Position numbers and translations under genes: made by a program. From Magnetospirillum sp. 64-120 (GTDB lineage Bacteria > Pseudomonadota > Alphaproteobacteria > Rhodospirillales > Magnetospirillaceae): a DNA stretch of 64,000 bases. Under the pieces are notes generated by a model. That model worked only from the letters and a program-made list of their open reading frames with translations, had not been told where the DNA came from and did not search any database. This document shows positions 51,261 through 59,899 of the stretch, in pieces (within the stretch, counting starts at the first letter, position 1; every line of letters starts with the position of its first letter). The stretch is from NCBI GenBank assembly GCA_001898825.1, contig MKVK01000014.1, forward strand, positions 372,001-436,000, read 5' to 3'.

Positions 51261-54200
51261 CCCCACGTTCCACCTGCTGGCCCGCCGTCGTTTCCTGCCG
51301 TTGTTCGTCAGCCAGTTCCTGGGGGCGGCCAACGACAACTTCTTCAAGAACGCCCTGGTCATCCTGGTCATCTACCGGCTGGGGACCGAAACCGGCACCG
51401 CGCCGCAGGTGCTGGCGACCATCGCCGCCGGGCTGTTCATCTTGCCCTATTTCCTGTTTTCTGCCACCGCCGGACAACTGGCCGACCGCCACGAGAAGTC
51501 ACGGCTGATGAAATGGTGGAAGGCGGCGGAAATCGCCATTTCCGCCCTGGGGGCCTGGGCTTTGGTCAGCCACAGCGTGCCCTTGATGCTGGTCGCCCTG
51601 TTTCTGCTGGGGCTGCAATCCACCTTCACCAGCCCGATCAAATATGCGGTGTTGCCGGAATATCTGCGGGACAACGAACTGGTCGGCGGCAACGCCCTGA
51701 TCGAGGGCGGCACCTTCCTGGCCATCTTGGCCGGCACCATCGCCGGCGGCACCTTGGTGTTGGTGGAAGACGGCACCGCGCTGGTGGGCTGGGCCATGCT
51801 GGCCCTGGCGGTCTTGGGTTTCGCCGCCAGCCTGGCCCTGCCCCGCGCCCATGGCGGCGACGCTTCAGTCACGGTCGGCTGGAACCTGGCGGCCGAGACC
51901 ATGGGTCTTTACAAGCTGGTCCGCCACAAGCGCGACCTGTTCTTGTCGATATTGGGCATTTCCTGGTTCTGGCTGGTGGGCGCCACCTACCTGTCGCAAT
52001 TCCCCGCCTTCGCCAAGGACGTGCTGGTGGCCGACGAACATGTGGTCACCCTGATGCTGACCATGTTCTCGGTGGGGATCGGTCTGGGATCGGTCCTGTG
52101 CGGCCGCCTGCTGCAAGGCGAAATCTCGGCCCGTCACGTGCCCTTCGCCGCCCTGGCCATGACGCTTTTCGGCCTGGATCTTTATTTCGCCGCCGGCCCC
52201 GCCGCCGGCGGGCCGCAACTGGCCAGCCTGTCGGAATTCCTGGCGCGGCCGCAATCGTGGCGGCTGCTGGCCGACCTGCTGTTGTTCGCCGTGGCCGGCG
52301 GCGTCTACATCGTGCCGCTTTACGCCATCCTGCAGGTCCATAGCGACGAATCGGTGCGTTCCCGCGTGGTCGCCGCCAACAACCTGATCAATGCCGGTTT
52401 CATCGTCGCCGCCGCCGTGGCCAGCGCCGGGCTGCTGGCCCTGGGCCTGACCCCCACCGAACTGTTCCTGGTCCTGGCCCTGGCCAATCTGGGCGTCGCC
52501 GTCCACATTTGCGGCCTGCTGCCCGACGCCGTGTTCAAGGGCGTGGCGTCCTGGCTGTTCCGCCGCCTGTACCGGGTGCGGCTGATCGGCGCCGAACATC
52601 TGCCCAAGGATGGCGAACGCGCCGTGCTGGTGGTCAACCACACGTCCTTCCTGGACCCGGCGTTGCTGGCCGCCTTCTTGCCGGCCAAGCCGGTCTTCGC
52701 CGTCAACACCTTCGCCGCCAAGTGGTGGTGGGTGCGCCCCTTCCTGCGTCTGGTCCAGGCCTTCCCGGTGGATCCCACCAACCCCATGTCGACCAAAAGC
52801 CTGATCAAGGTGGTGCAAGACGGCAAATCCCTGCTCATCTTCCCCGAAGGCCGACTGACCGTCACCGGCGCCCTGATGAAGATCTATGAAGGCCCGGGCA
52901 TGATCGCCGACCGCGCCGACGCCCCCCTGGTCCCCATCCGCATCGACGGCGCCCAGTACACGGTGTTTTCACGTCTGCGCGGCAAGGTGCGGCTGCGTCT
53001 GTTCCCCACCATCACCATCACCGTGCTGCCGCCGCGTAAGTTCAGCGTCCCCGACCACGCGGTGGGCCGCGCCCGGCGGCGTCAGATCAGTCTGGCGCTG
53101 TACGACGTCATGGCCGACATGATGTTCCAGACCGCCAACCGCGACCGCAGCCTGTTCGACGCCCTGCAAGATGCCAGACGCATCCATGGCGGCGCGGCCG
53201 TCGCCGTCGAAGACGTCACCCGCCAGCCCCTGAGCTATGACCGGCTGATCAAGGGTTCGCTGGTGCTGGGCCGGGTTCTGGCCCGTCAGACCCAGCCCGG
53301 CCAAGCCGTGGGGCTGCTGCTGCCCAACGCCGCCGCCACCGCCGCCACCTTCTTCGGATTGCAGGCTTTTGGCCGGGTGCCGGCCATGCTGAACTTCTCG
53401 ACCGGTGTCGGCAACGTGCTGGCCGCCTGTCAGGCGGCGGAACTGAAGCTGGTGGTGACCTCGCGCCGTTTCGTCGAACAGGCCAAGCTGACCACTATGG
53501 TCCAGGCCCTGTCCCAAGAATTGCCGGTGCTGTACCTGGAAGACATCCGCCAAGCTTTGGGATGGACCGACAAGCTGGCCGGCCTGATGGCCCGGCGGCC
53601 CAAGGTCGCCCCGGACGCCCCGGCGGTGATCTTGTTCACCTCGGGCTCGGAAGGTACGCCCAAGGGGGTGGTGCTGTCCCATGCCAACATCCTGACCAAT
53701 TGCGCCCAGTTGGCGGCACGGGTGGCGTTCAGCCCCGCCGACACGGTGTTCAACGCCCTGCCGGTCTTCCATTCCTTTGGATTGACCGGGGGCATGCTGC
53801 TGCCGGTACTGTCGGGGATCAAATGCTTCCTGTACCCGTCGCCGCTGCATTACCGCATCGTTCCCGAACTGGTTTACGACACCAACGCCACCATCATGTT
53901 CGGCACCGACACCTTCCTGGCCGGATACGGAAGGGTGGCCAATCCCTATGATTTCTATTCCGTCCGCCTGGTTTTCGCCGGGGCCGAGAAGGTCAAGGAC
54001 GAAACCCGCCGCGTCTGGATGGACAAATTCGGCCTGCGCATCCTGGAAGGCTATGGCGCCACCGAAACCGCCCCGGTCCTGGCGGTCAACACCCCCATGC
54101 ATTTCCAGGCCGGCTCGGTCGGCCGCCTGCTGCCCGGCATCGAGCATCGTCTGGAAACCGTTCCCGGCATCGACCAGGGCGGCAAGTTGTGGGTGCGCGG

Positions 54201-54660
54201 CCCCAACGTCATGCTGGGCTATCTGCGGGTGGAAAATCCCGGCCGGTTGCAGCCCCCCGCCGACGGCTGGTACGACACCGGCGACGTGGTCGAAATGGAC
54301 GAGACGGGCTTCGTGCGTATCGTCGGCCGGGTCAAGCGCTTCGCCAAGGTCGCCGGCGAAATGGTGTCGCTGGGCAAGGTGGAAAGCGAAGTCACCGCCT
54401 TGTGGCCGGACTTCCTTCATGCGGTGGTCGCCCTGCCCGACGAACGCAAGGGGGAACAGTTGGTTCTGCTCAGCCAATGCCCCGACGCCACCCGCGAGGC
54501 CATCGGCACCCGCTTCCGCAGCCTGGGACTTTCCGAACTGCTGGTTCCGAAGCTGGTGGTCAAGGTGGCGCAGGTGCCGCTTTTGGGCTCAGGCAAGACC
54601 GATTACACTGCCGTCCGCCAACTGGCAGAGGCGGCCCTGACGCGTCCCAATATGACGTGA
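51253..54660 (+). CDS. aas: Three-module LplT-PlsC-Aas: lysophospholipid transporter/acyltransferase/acyl-ACP synthetase
   Basis: This 1135-residue protein fuses three activities for lysophospholipid repair. Residues ~1-415 form an MFS-type flippase (LplT-like), starting FVSQFLGAANDNFFKNALVIL. Residues ~430-620 are a PlsC acyltransferase with the catalytic NHTSFLD motif near 462 and FPEGRLTVTG. Residues ~640-1135 are an ANL acyl-ACP synthetase with FTSGSEGTPKGVVLSHAN near 794, GYGATETAPVL, YDTGDVVEMDETGF and the lysine in GSGKTDYTAV near the end. All key motifs are intact. E. coli encodes LplT and Aas separately. Confidence 0.93.
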   Translation: MADPTFHLLARRRFLPLFVSQFLGAANDNFFKNALVILVIYRLGTETGTAPQVLATIAAGLFILPYFLFSATAGQLADRHEKSRLMKWWKAAEIAISALGAWALVSHSVPLMLVALFLLGLQSTFTSPIKYAVLPEYLRDNELVGGNALIEGGTFLAILAGTIAGGTLVLVEDGTALVGWAMLALAVLGFAASLALPRAHGGDASVTVGWNLAAETMGLYKLVRHKRDLFLSILGISWFWLVGATYLSQFPAFAKDVLVADEHVVTLMLTMFSVGIGLGSVLCGRLLQGEISARHVPFAALAMTLFGLDLYFAAGPAAGGPQLASLSEFLARPQSWRLLADLLLFAVAGGVYIVPLYAILQVHSDESVRSRVVAANNLINAGFIVAAAVASAGLLALGLTPTELFLVLALANLGVAVHICGLLPDAVFKGVASWLFRRLYRVRLIGAEHLPKDGERAVLVVNHTSFLDPALLAAFLPAKPVFAVNTFAAKWWWVRPFLRLVQAFPVDPTNPMSTKSLIKVVQDGKSLLIFPEGRLTVTGALMKIYEGPGMIADRADAPLVPIRIDGAQYTVFSRLRGKVRLRLFPTITITVLPPRKFSVPDHAVGRARRRQISLALYDVMADMMFQTANRDRSLFDALQDARRIHGGAAVAVEDVTRQPLSYDRLIKGSLVLGRVLARQTQPGQAVGLLLPNAAATAATFFGLQAFGRVPAMLNFSTGVGNVLAACQAAELKLVVTSRRFVEQAKLTTMVQALSQELPVLYLEDIRQALGWTDKLAGLMARRPKVAPDAPAVILFTSGSEGTPKGVVLSHANILTNCAQLAARVAFSPADTVFNALPVFHSFGLTGGMLLPVLSGIKCFLYPSPLHYRIVPELVYDTNATIMFGTDTFLAGYGRVANPYDFYSVRLVFAGAEKVKDETRRVWMDKFGLRILEGYGATETAPVLAVNTPMHFQAGSVGRLLPGIEHRLETVPGIDQGGKLWVRGPNVMLGYLRVENPGRLQPPADGWYDTGDVVEMDETGFVRIVGRVKRFAKVAGEMVSLGKVESEVTALWPDFLHAVVALPDERKGEQLVLLSQCPDATREAIGTRFRSLGLSELLVPKLVVKVAQVPLLGSGKTDYTAVRQLAEAALTRPNMT

Positions 54661-54717
54661 GTTGACGCAAAAGCCATCTTCGACAGTTACGGACACCTTT
54701 GATCAACGGCTGACACA

Positions 54718-55464
54718 ATGCCCCGCAACGTCCTTATCCTTGGCGGTACCAGCGAAGCCTATGACTTGGCCAGCGCATTGGTCGACCGTCCCCAGATGCG
54801 GGTGATCTCGTCCTTGGCCGGGCGCACCGGCAATCCCCGCCGGCCGGCCGGCGAGGTCCGTATCGGCGGCTTCGGCGGTTCGCAGGGGTTGACGACCTAT
54901 CTGCGCGACAACCACATCGACGCGGTGGTGGATTGCACCCATCCCTTCGCGTCCCGCATGGGCTGGAACGCCGCCCGGGGCTGCACGGCGGCGGGCGTGC
55001 CCTTGCTGCGCCTGGAACGCCCGGCCTGGATACGCCAGGAAGGCGACCTGTGGGACGAATGGGACGACTGGTCCCAGGCCGTCGCCCTGGTGAGCGCCCG
55101 GTCCAGGCGGGTGCTGATGGCGGTGGGCCGACATGAGATCGAGCCGTTCGCAAGCCTGGACCACGTCTGGTTCCTAATCCGCTCGGTCGAGCCCCCCGAT
55201 CCCATGCCGCCTTTCGCCAAGGCCGAAATCCTGCTGGCCCGGGGACCGTTCACGCCGGAATCCGAACGTGCGCTCCTGACCGCGCACCATATCGACACCA
55301 TCGTTTGCAAGAACAGCGGCGGCCCCACCGATGCCAAGCTGCTGGCCGCCCGTGATCTGGGGGTGCGGGTGGTGATCAAGAACCGGCCGCCCCGCCCCGA
55401 GACGCCGAAGGCCGCCAGCGTGGCCGAAGCGCTTTGCTGGTTGGGATGCCAGCCTGGGGATTAG
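54718..55464 (+). CDS. cobK: Precorrin-6A reductase
   Basis: CobK (CbiJ) reduces precorrin-6A, or its cobalt form, in corrin ring synthesis. The 248-residue protein shows LILGGTSEAYDLASAL at the N-terminus, VVDCTHPFASRMGWNAARGC near residue 75, LMAVGRHEIEPF, and the C-terminal VCKNSGGPTDAKLLAARDLGVRVVI. It faces cbiD tail to tail with a four-base overlap. Pairing with CbiD suggests the anaerobic-type route, though other cob genes are outside this window. Confidence 0.92.
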   Translation: MPRNVLILGGTSEAYDLASALVDRPQMRVISSLAGRTGNPRRPAGEVRIGGFGGSQGLTTYLRDNHIDAVVDCTHPFASRMGWNAARGCTAAGVPLLRLERPAWIRQEGDLWDEWDDWSQAVALVSARSRRVLMAVGRHEIEPFASLDHVWFLIRSVEPPDPMPPFAKAEILLARGPFTPESERALLTAHHIDTIVCKNSGGPTDAKLLAARDLGVRVVIKNRPPRPETPKAASVAEALCWLGCQPGD

Positions 55465-56564
55465 GCGGTCAAGCCGGCACGGCTGGTGCCGACCAGCGCC
55501 CCCTTGCGGTCGAACACCAGGACGTCCAGTTGGACCGGAGCGCCGTCCAGCACGTCCATCGCCACCTTGGCCGCTTCGGCGGCGATGACGTCACCCAGGG
55601 GAAGCTTGGCGGCCAGGGCCATTTCCAGCACCTCCAGGGCGGTGTTGGCGGCAGCGGCGCGGCTGGCCACGTCCTCTGGCGCCCCCAAGATGCGCAGATG
55701 CGCGGCCAGCCGCCCCAGATCCACCTGCGACCGTTTGGAATGCAAATCCATCGCCCCCGCCGCCAGCTTGGACAGCTTGGCGAAGCCGCCGGCGATGGTG
55801 ACGCGGGCCACCGGATGGCGGCGCAGATATTTCAGCATGCCGCCGACGAAATCACCCATGTCGATGACCGCGTCCAAGGGCAGGCCGGTCAGGGTCAGCG
55901 CCGCTTTTTCCGAGGTGTTGCCGACACAGGCCGCCACATGGGTCAGGCCGGTGGCGCGGGCCACGTCAATGCCGCGCTGGATGGAATGGATCCACGCCGA
56001 GCAGGAATAGGGCACCACCACCCCGGTGGTGCCCAGGATAGAGATGCCGCCCAGGATCCCCAGGCGCGGGTTCCAGGTGGCTTGGGCCAGCTTGTCGCCG
56101 CCCGGCACGGAAATCTCGATCTCGATGTCCGCGGGCTGGCCCAGACGGTTGGTGATCGCCACCACTTCGGCGCTCATCAGGCGGCGCGGCACCGGGTTGA
56201 TGGCCGCCTCGCCCGGCGGCAGCGGCAGGCCCGGCTTGGTGACGGTGCCGACGCCGAAGCCGGCCCGAAAGACGATGCCGCTGCCCGGCACCCCTCGGCG
56301 CAAGGTGGCGATGATGGTGGCACCGTGGGTGACGTCGGGATCGTCGCCCGCATCCTTGACCACCCCGACCCGCGCCCAGCCGTCGCCTTGTTCCGTCAGC
56401 GCCAGGGAAAAGCTGGGGGTCTCGCCGCGCGGAAGACGGATGGTCACCGGATCAGGAAACCCCTCGCCGAACAGAGCCTGGCAGGCGGCCTTGGCGGCAG
56501 CCGTCGCACAGGCGCCAGTGGTCCAGCCAGAGCGCAGGTTCTTACCGTCGTCAACGTCGCTCAT
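55461..56564 (-). CDS. cbiD: Cobalt-precorrin-5B (C1)-methyltransferase
   Basis: CbiD methylates C1 of cobalt-precorrin-5B in the anaerobic cobalamin pathway. The 367-residue protein has the family N-terminus LRSGWTTGACATAAAKAA, then RGVPGSGIVFRAGFGVGTVTKPGLPLPPGEAAINPVPR (residues ~95-130, quoted in part elsewhere), GILGGISILGTTGVVVPYS and IAGGFAKLSKLAAGAMDLHS. The ATG at 56564 has AAGG seven bases upstream; a GTG at 56567 is adjacent. It overlaps cobK by four bases at the 3' end. No cobalamin riboswitch is evident upstream. Confidence 0.93.
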   Translation of the reverse strand: MSDVDDGKNLRSGWTTGACATAAAKAACQALFGEGFPDPVTIRLPRGETPSFSLALTEQGDGWARVGVVKDAGDDPDVTHGATIIATLRRGVPGSGIVFRAGFGVGTVTKPGLPLPPGEAAINPVPRRLMSAEVVAITNRLGQPADIEIEISVPGGDKLAQATWNPRLGILGGISILGTTGVVVPYSCSAWIHSIQRGIDVARATGLTHVAACVGNTSEKAALTLTGLPLDAVIDMGDFVGGMLKYLRRHPVARVTIAGGFAKLSKLAAGAMDLHSKRSQVDLGRLAAHLRILGAPEDVASRAAAANTALEVLEMALAAKLPLGDVIAAEAAKVAMDVLDGAPVQLDVLVFDRKGALVGTSRAGLTA

Positions 56565-56702
56565 CACATCACCTTCGGGCGGTTTTTCCGCATCCAGTCC
56601 GCTTTACCGGCCAGCCGCGCAAAACTTTCATTGGGATATATGTTGTCGGACGGCACATAAAGCGCAAAATCCCTCACACCCCAAAACAAGAACGAAACGT
56701 GA

Positions 56703-56798
56703 TTGAAGACTCGCCGCCCGTTCTGATATAAGGGTTTCATCACCGCCACAGGTGCATCCAGGCCCAGGCCGCGCAAGCGTGCCTGGGCCTTTTGTTTG
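56703..56798 (+). ncRNA. Promoter plus terminator unit: small RNA or attenuated leader
   Basis: TTGAAG (56703-56708), 18 bases, then TATAAG (56727-56732) form a promoter. About 60 bases later comes a perfect 10-bp hairpin, AGGCCCAGGC / GCCTGGGCCT (56760-56790), followed by TTTTGTTTG. The transcript would end 84-92 bases before the ATG of the peptidoglycan-binding protein gene at 56882. It could be a short RNA of its own or a leader with an attenuator. No coding frame of plausible composition fits. Confidence 0.45.
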
Positions 56799-56881
56799 CC
56801 CCGGGACCAGTTGGACTGGCCTGGGATTTTTTGTGCCCGCGCCGTGGCGGTGATCGTTTCGATCAACCACAGGATCAGACC

Positions 56882-58831
56882 ATGTTTCAATCAATCCAAA
56901 ACTATTTCGCCACGCCGCCCCGGCGGGGGGCCTCGCCCCTGGGGGCCCGGCTGTCCGACGAGGACGACGATCCCGCCATCCCGGCCTTTCAGACCGCCTG
57001 GAAGGACGGTGCCCTGGTCGAGGATTTGTTCGGCCCGCAACCCTTCGCCCTGCACGGCTCGGTCGGTGGGTCGGGCGCCGACAACCACCGGTCCGACGTG
57101 GCCAAGGTGGAGACCTTGCTGGGCGATGCCGGCTATTACAAGCCGATGACCGATTCCGGCCCCAATGGCTGGCACAATCCCAACCTGGATTCCGCCATCC
57201 GCAGCTTCCAAAAGGACAAGGGGTTGCAGGTGGACGGCCTGCTGAAGCCCGGCGGCTCCACCATTACCGCCATCGGCGGCCTGTTCGGCGGTGCCAAGCC
57301 TCAGGACAAGCCGCCTTTTCCCGTCGATAGCACCGATCCGGGTAAGGGGGTATGGATCGACGAATGGCCTCGGGGGTGGCCCACACGAACACCGCCCATT
57401 GCCCCCGAGCCGCGTCCCACGACGGGGCGGGATACCTCGGAACCGACATCACGCCCGGAATCCGCCCCAGTGCCAACCACGTTCCCGCAAGGAACCGGTC
57501 TGCCTCAGGGAACTCCCTCACAGGATCAATCGACACAGAAGGGACAGCCTCGCTTGGTGCAAGGCCCCCAGATCATGTTCAGCGAAATCCCCAACGATCC
57601 AAAAGCTTACCAATGGCATCTGGAATACCCGGATGGCACCTGGGTTCCCACGTCAGCGCCGCCACGGGACCAAGGGCGGTCTCTCCCCGACCGGTTCCCC
57701 GGCCACACCATCTCGGAAGCCGGAGCGCGCGAGCACGAGGATTGGGCCAAGCTGGTGAAGCGCGATGCCAAGCCCGAGGAAACCGCCCGCATCCTCAACG
57801 TCGCCATCACCGATCACGGCGACCAAGGCGCCGCCGACGCCGCCGATCTGCTGGGCCGCTTCGCCCAGCACGACCCGCAGAAGGCGGAAACCCTGCGGAC
57901 TTTGGTCAGTCGTCAGGCAGGCCGCGAGGTGCCGTTCCGCATCGCGCCCCTGGGCGAGGGCTTCCGTGAACCGAGCATGGAAGAAAAGCTGGCCCAGGCC
58001 CCCCAATCCCCCTTCGGCCCGACGGACGGCGCCGACATGGAGGCCGCCGGGTCCATGGCCAAGGCCTTGCTGAAGAAGGGCGATTACCAGGATGCCTATG
58101 CCTACCTGAAATCCGCCCCCGAGGCCACGCCGCCCTACATGGCCGCCGTGCATGATTTCATGCGCCGGGAAAACCCCGGACTGGCGATGAAATTCGCCGA
58201 ACAGGGCGCGCAGAACGGCATGGCCAAGCCGGTGCAAGTGGCCCAGGCGGAAACCGGGACCATGAGTGATGGTGTGCCGGCAAGTGCTCCGCCCCCTTCC
58301 GGCTCGCAACCAGCGTCACCAAGCACCCCCGACGACGATATCGGACGCCAGTTGGGCATGCCGGTCCCCGGCTCCGAGCCGGCTCAATCGTCTCCGTCTC
58401 CGGCACCCTCCGGTCAACCAGAGCCCAAGCCAGACGAGAAACCAGATCCGTCGATACCGCCTCAATGGCAGCCGGATAAAGGCATGATGAGCTCCGGCGA
58501 ACACGTGACCCGCACCAACGGCCCGATCCGCATTGACCGCCACAGCATCACGCCTGGCCTCGACGGTATCGTCTACAATGTCGAGTGGTTTCCCCTGGAC
58601 AAAGACGGCAATGTCGAACCGACCATCCGGAAAGTGGGAAAGGAGCCAGATTGGGGTGGCCACATGGTGCCCGGTGTAGAAAAGGATATCCACAAACCAC
58701 CCTATGACCATCCAAATGGCTGGGAAGTTCGCGTCTCCATCCCTCCCGGTCAAAAATACAACAATATCTCAGGGAAACCCTGGCTGAACATTCTGGTTCC
58801 GCCAAAAGGGCAGGGGCGAGATCGTCAATAG
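56882..58831 (+). CDS. Protein with peptidoglycan-binding domain and proline-rich linkers
   Basis: This 649-residue protein has a PG_binding_1-type domain near residues 55-125 (SDVAKVETLLGDAGYYKPM, LDSAIRSFQKDKGLQVDGLLKPGG). A Pro/Thr/Gln-rich linker (~150-220), a charged helical middle with helical-repeat character (~280-450), a second Pro/Ser-rich linker (~460-530) and a beta-type C-terminal domain (~545-649) follow. There is no classical signal peptide. Codon use becomes less GC-biased at the 3' end. I do not recognise the whole protein; it may be an accessory envelope or secreted protein. AGGA lies upstream of the ATG at 56882. Confidence 0.65.
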   Translation: MFQSIQNYFATPPRRGASPLGARLSDEDDDPAIPAFQTAWKDGALVEDLFGPQPFALHGSVGGSGADNHRSDVAKVETLLGDAGYYKPMTDSGPNGWHNPNLDSAIRSFQKDKGLQVDGLLKPGGSTITAIGGLFGGAKPQDKPPFPVDSTDPGKGVWIDEWPRGWPTRTPPIAPEPRPTTGRDTSEPTSRPESAPVPTTFPQGTGLPQGTPSQDQSTQKGQPRLVQGPQIMFSEIPNDPKAYQWHLEYPDGTWVPTSAPPRDQGRSLPDRFPGHTISEAGAREHEDWAKLVKRDAKPEETARILNVAITDHGDQGAADAADLLGRFAQHDPQKAETLRTLVSRQAGREVPFRIAPLGEGFREPSMEEKLAQAPQSPFGPTDGADMEAAGSMAKALLKKGDYQDAYAYLKSAPEATPPYMAAVHDFMRRENPGLAMKFAEQGAQNGMAKPVQVAQAETGTMSDGVPASAPPPSGSQPASPSTPDDDIGRQLGMPVPGSEPAQSSPSPAPSGQPEPKPDEKPDPSIPPQWQPDKGMMSSGEHVTRTNGPIRIDRHSITPGLDGIVYNVEWFPLDKDGNVEPTIRKVGKEPDWGGHMVPGVEKDIHKPPYDHPNGWEVRVSIPPGQKYNNISGKPWLNILVPPKGQGRDRQ

Positions 58832-58840
58832 TCAATCCGT

Positions 58841-58868
58841 GGCGGCGAGGGATTCCCTCCTCGTCGCC
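58841..58868. terminator. Hairpin between convergent genes, possible terminator
   Basis: GGCGGCGAGGGA pairs imperfectly with TCCCTCCTCGTCGCC just after the stop of the PG-binding protein gene. No T-run follows on either strand, so function as a terminator is uncertain. Confidence 0.35.
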
Positions 58869-58888
58869 ATCTCGCACATGTCGATCAT

Positions 58889-59401
58889 TCAGCGAGCAAG
58901 TGGTCGGACGCGATCAGGGCCACAGTCAAGCCATGCCGCTCCGCACATATCCATCGTATCCGGTCCCGGCTCGACCCGCTTTTCGACAACGGTCAAATGG
59001 ACGCCAGCCCCGTTCCGGCGTTCGAAATAGGCGGCCATGCCTTTTGCGATCTCGAAGCGGCGGGGGCACTGGTCGAAGAACTGAATGAAAACACCGGTAT
59101 AATATCCACTGAAATTTATGGGCGCCCCTGGCTCATAGTTCGACACGTACCGCATAAAGGCATCCGCCATCACGCCGTCGCGAATCTCGCCGCCGTAATC
59201 CACGTCCACATCCAATTGCACCAAACAATCGGCCCGAGTGTAACGCGCCCCTTGCCAATTCTTCATCGCTTCGTTGACGGGAGCCATGTCGATGGGACCG
59301 TATTCGCGCTGCCAGTACCGGTAGCCAAAGGCGCCGATGGCAATCAATGCGCCCACGGCAAGAACGGCCAGTTTAGTCTTTCCTGATCCGAGCACGCGCA
59401 T
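58889..59401 (-). CDS. Membrane-anchored protein of unknown function
   Basis: This 170-residue protein has an N-terminal membrane anchor (KLAVLAVGALIAIGAFGYRYW, residues ~10-30; the first part is shown) and a soluble, probably periplasmic, domain with four cysteines (ADCLVQ, DQCPRRF, DMCGAAW, LDCGP) that could form two disulfides. The segment SNYEPGAPINFSGYYTGVF is beta-like. I do not recognise the family. It converges with the PG-binding protein gene with 57 bases between. Both belong to a less conserved stretch before the ribosomal genes. Confidence 0.55.
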   Translation of the reverse strand: MRVLGSGKTKLAVLAVGALIAIGAFGYRYWQREYGPIDMAPVNEAMKNWQGARYTRADCLVQLDVDVDYGGEIRDGVMADAFMRYVSNYEPGAPINFSGYYTGVFIQFFDQCPRRFEIAKGMAAYFERRNGAGVHLTVVEKRVEPGPDTMDMCGAAWLDCGPDRVRPLAR

Positions 59402-59511
59402 CTCCAGCTCAAAGTTGCGGATTTACCAGCCACATCACGCTATGATGGCGGCGACTTGCCATGCCTTCAAGGCCGATATCATCGCTCGGCCATCGTTCAA
59501 AAAAGCACGCC

Positions 59512-59634
59512 ATGCCGGACTTGTTCCATTTCCGCCACCTGCTCCGGATCATCGGCGACCTATTCATCTGGTTGATCCGATTCACGGGGAGGGGCCGTGA
59601 GTTGCCTTGGGAAATCTCCTCCTGTTTGGAATAG
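59512..59634 (+). CDS. Possible small membrane protein or gene remnant
   Basis: A 40-residue frame reads MPDLFHFRHLLRIIGDLF, then IWLIRFTGRGRELPWEISS with CLE at the end. It has a short amphipathic or membrane helix and GC-rich third codon positions, like real genes here. It can be extended to an ATG at 59461. No ribosome binding site is visible. Its last ten codons (LPWEISSCLE) are repeated in another frame about 40 bases downstream as LPREISSSLE with mostly synonymous changes, so this may be the remnant of a duplicated gene end. Confidence 0.25.
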   Translation: MPDLFHFRHLLRIIGDLFIWLIRFTGRGRELPWEISSCLE

Positions 59635-59812
59635 TACGTCACCTGCCGCGGGAGATTTCCTCCAGCCTAGAACAGCCTGTTGGAACGCCCTCCACCTCAA
59701 GCCGAGTACATTTGCGGGGAACAGGTCACTAGCCCATGAAATCCGCCACGCTCCGTCGCGGTAGTATAATACCTATACCGCAACGCATTGATTTTATTGA
59801 TTTTATTTCCTA

Positions 59813-59841
59813 TTGACTCAGCCACCCCGCATCGACATACT
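59813..59841 (+). promoter_or_regulatory. Probable promoter of rplM-rpsI
   Basis: TTGACT (59813-59818), 17 bases, then CATACT (59836-59841). It lies about 60 bases before the rplM ATG, after an AT-rich upstream tract that could act as an UP element. Confidence 0.55.
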
Positions 59842-59899
59842 CCGCGCTTCTCGAATGCCGGATATTCCGGCGTTTCCAACTGGTTTTGCCGTGGGTGAC

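Larger units (their letters stand above)
59402..59899. other. 498-bp mostly non-coding region before rplM
   Basis: This stretch contains a possible 40-57 residue ORF (see 59512-59634), a 31-base imperfect direct repeat (59603-59631 region and 59643-59672 region), the inverted motifs GGAAATCTCC/GGAGATTTCC, and an AT-rich tract from 59755 to 59815 with a GCGGTA...TACCGC hairpin near 59757-59781. The rplM promoter lies at its right end. I see no tRNA. Confidence 0.4.

Noticed and set aside
56568-56881. Cobalamin riboswitch upstream of cbiD
   Set aside because: I looked for the conserved B12-box type sequence and paired core on both strands and did not find them.
56564-56890. 108-residue minus-strand frame whose stop overlaps the cbiD start
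   Set aside because: The overlap looks like coupling, but the codons include many AT-ending ones in the second half, the frame spans a plus-strand terminator hairpin, and no family is recognisable.
59755-59785. tRNA-like or att-like hairpin near the AT-rich tract before rplM
   Set aside because: The GCGGTA...TACCGC pairing is short and isolated, with no T-loop, anticodon or second att copy in the window.
59813-59899. 29-codon N-terminal extension of rplM
   Set aside because: It starts inside the -35 box of the probable promoter and is absent from normal-length L13.
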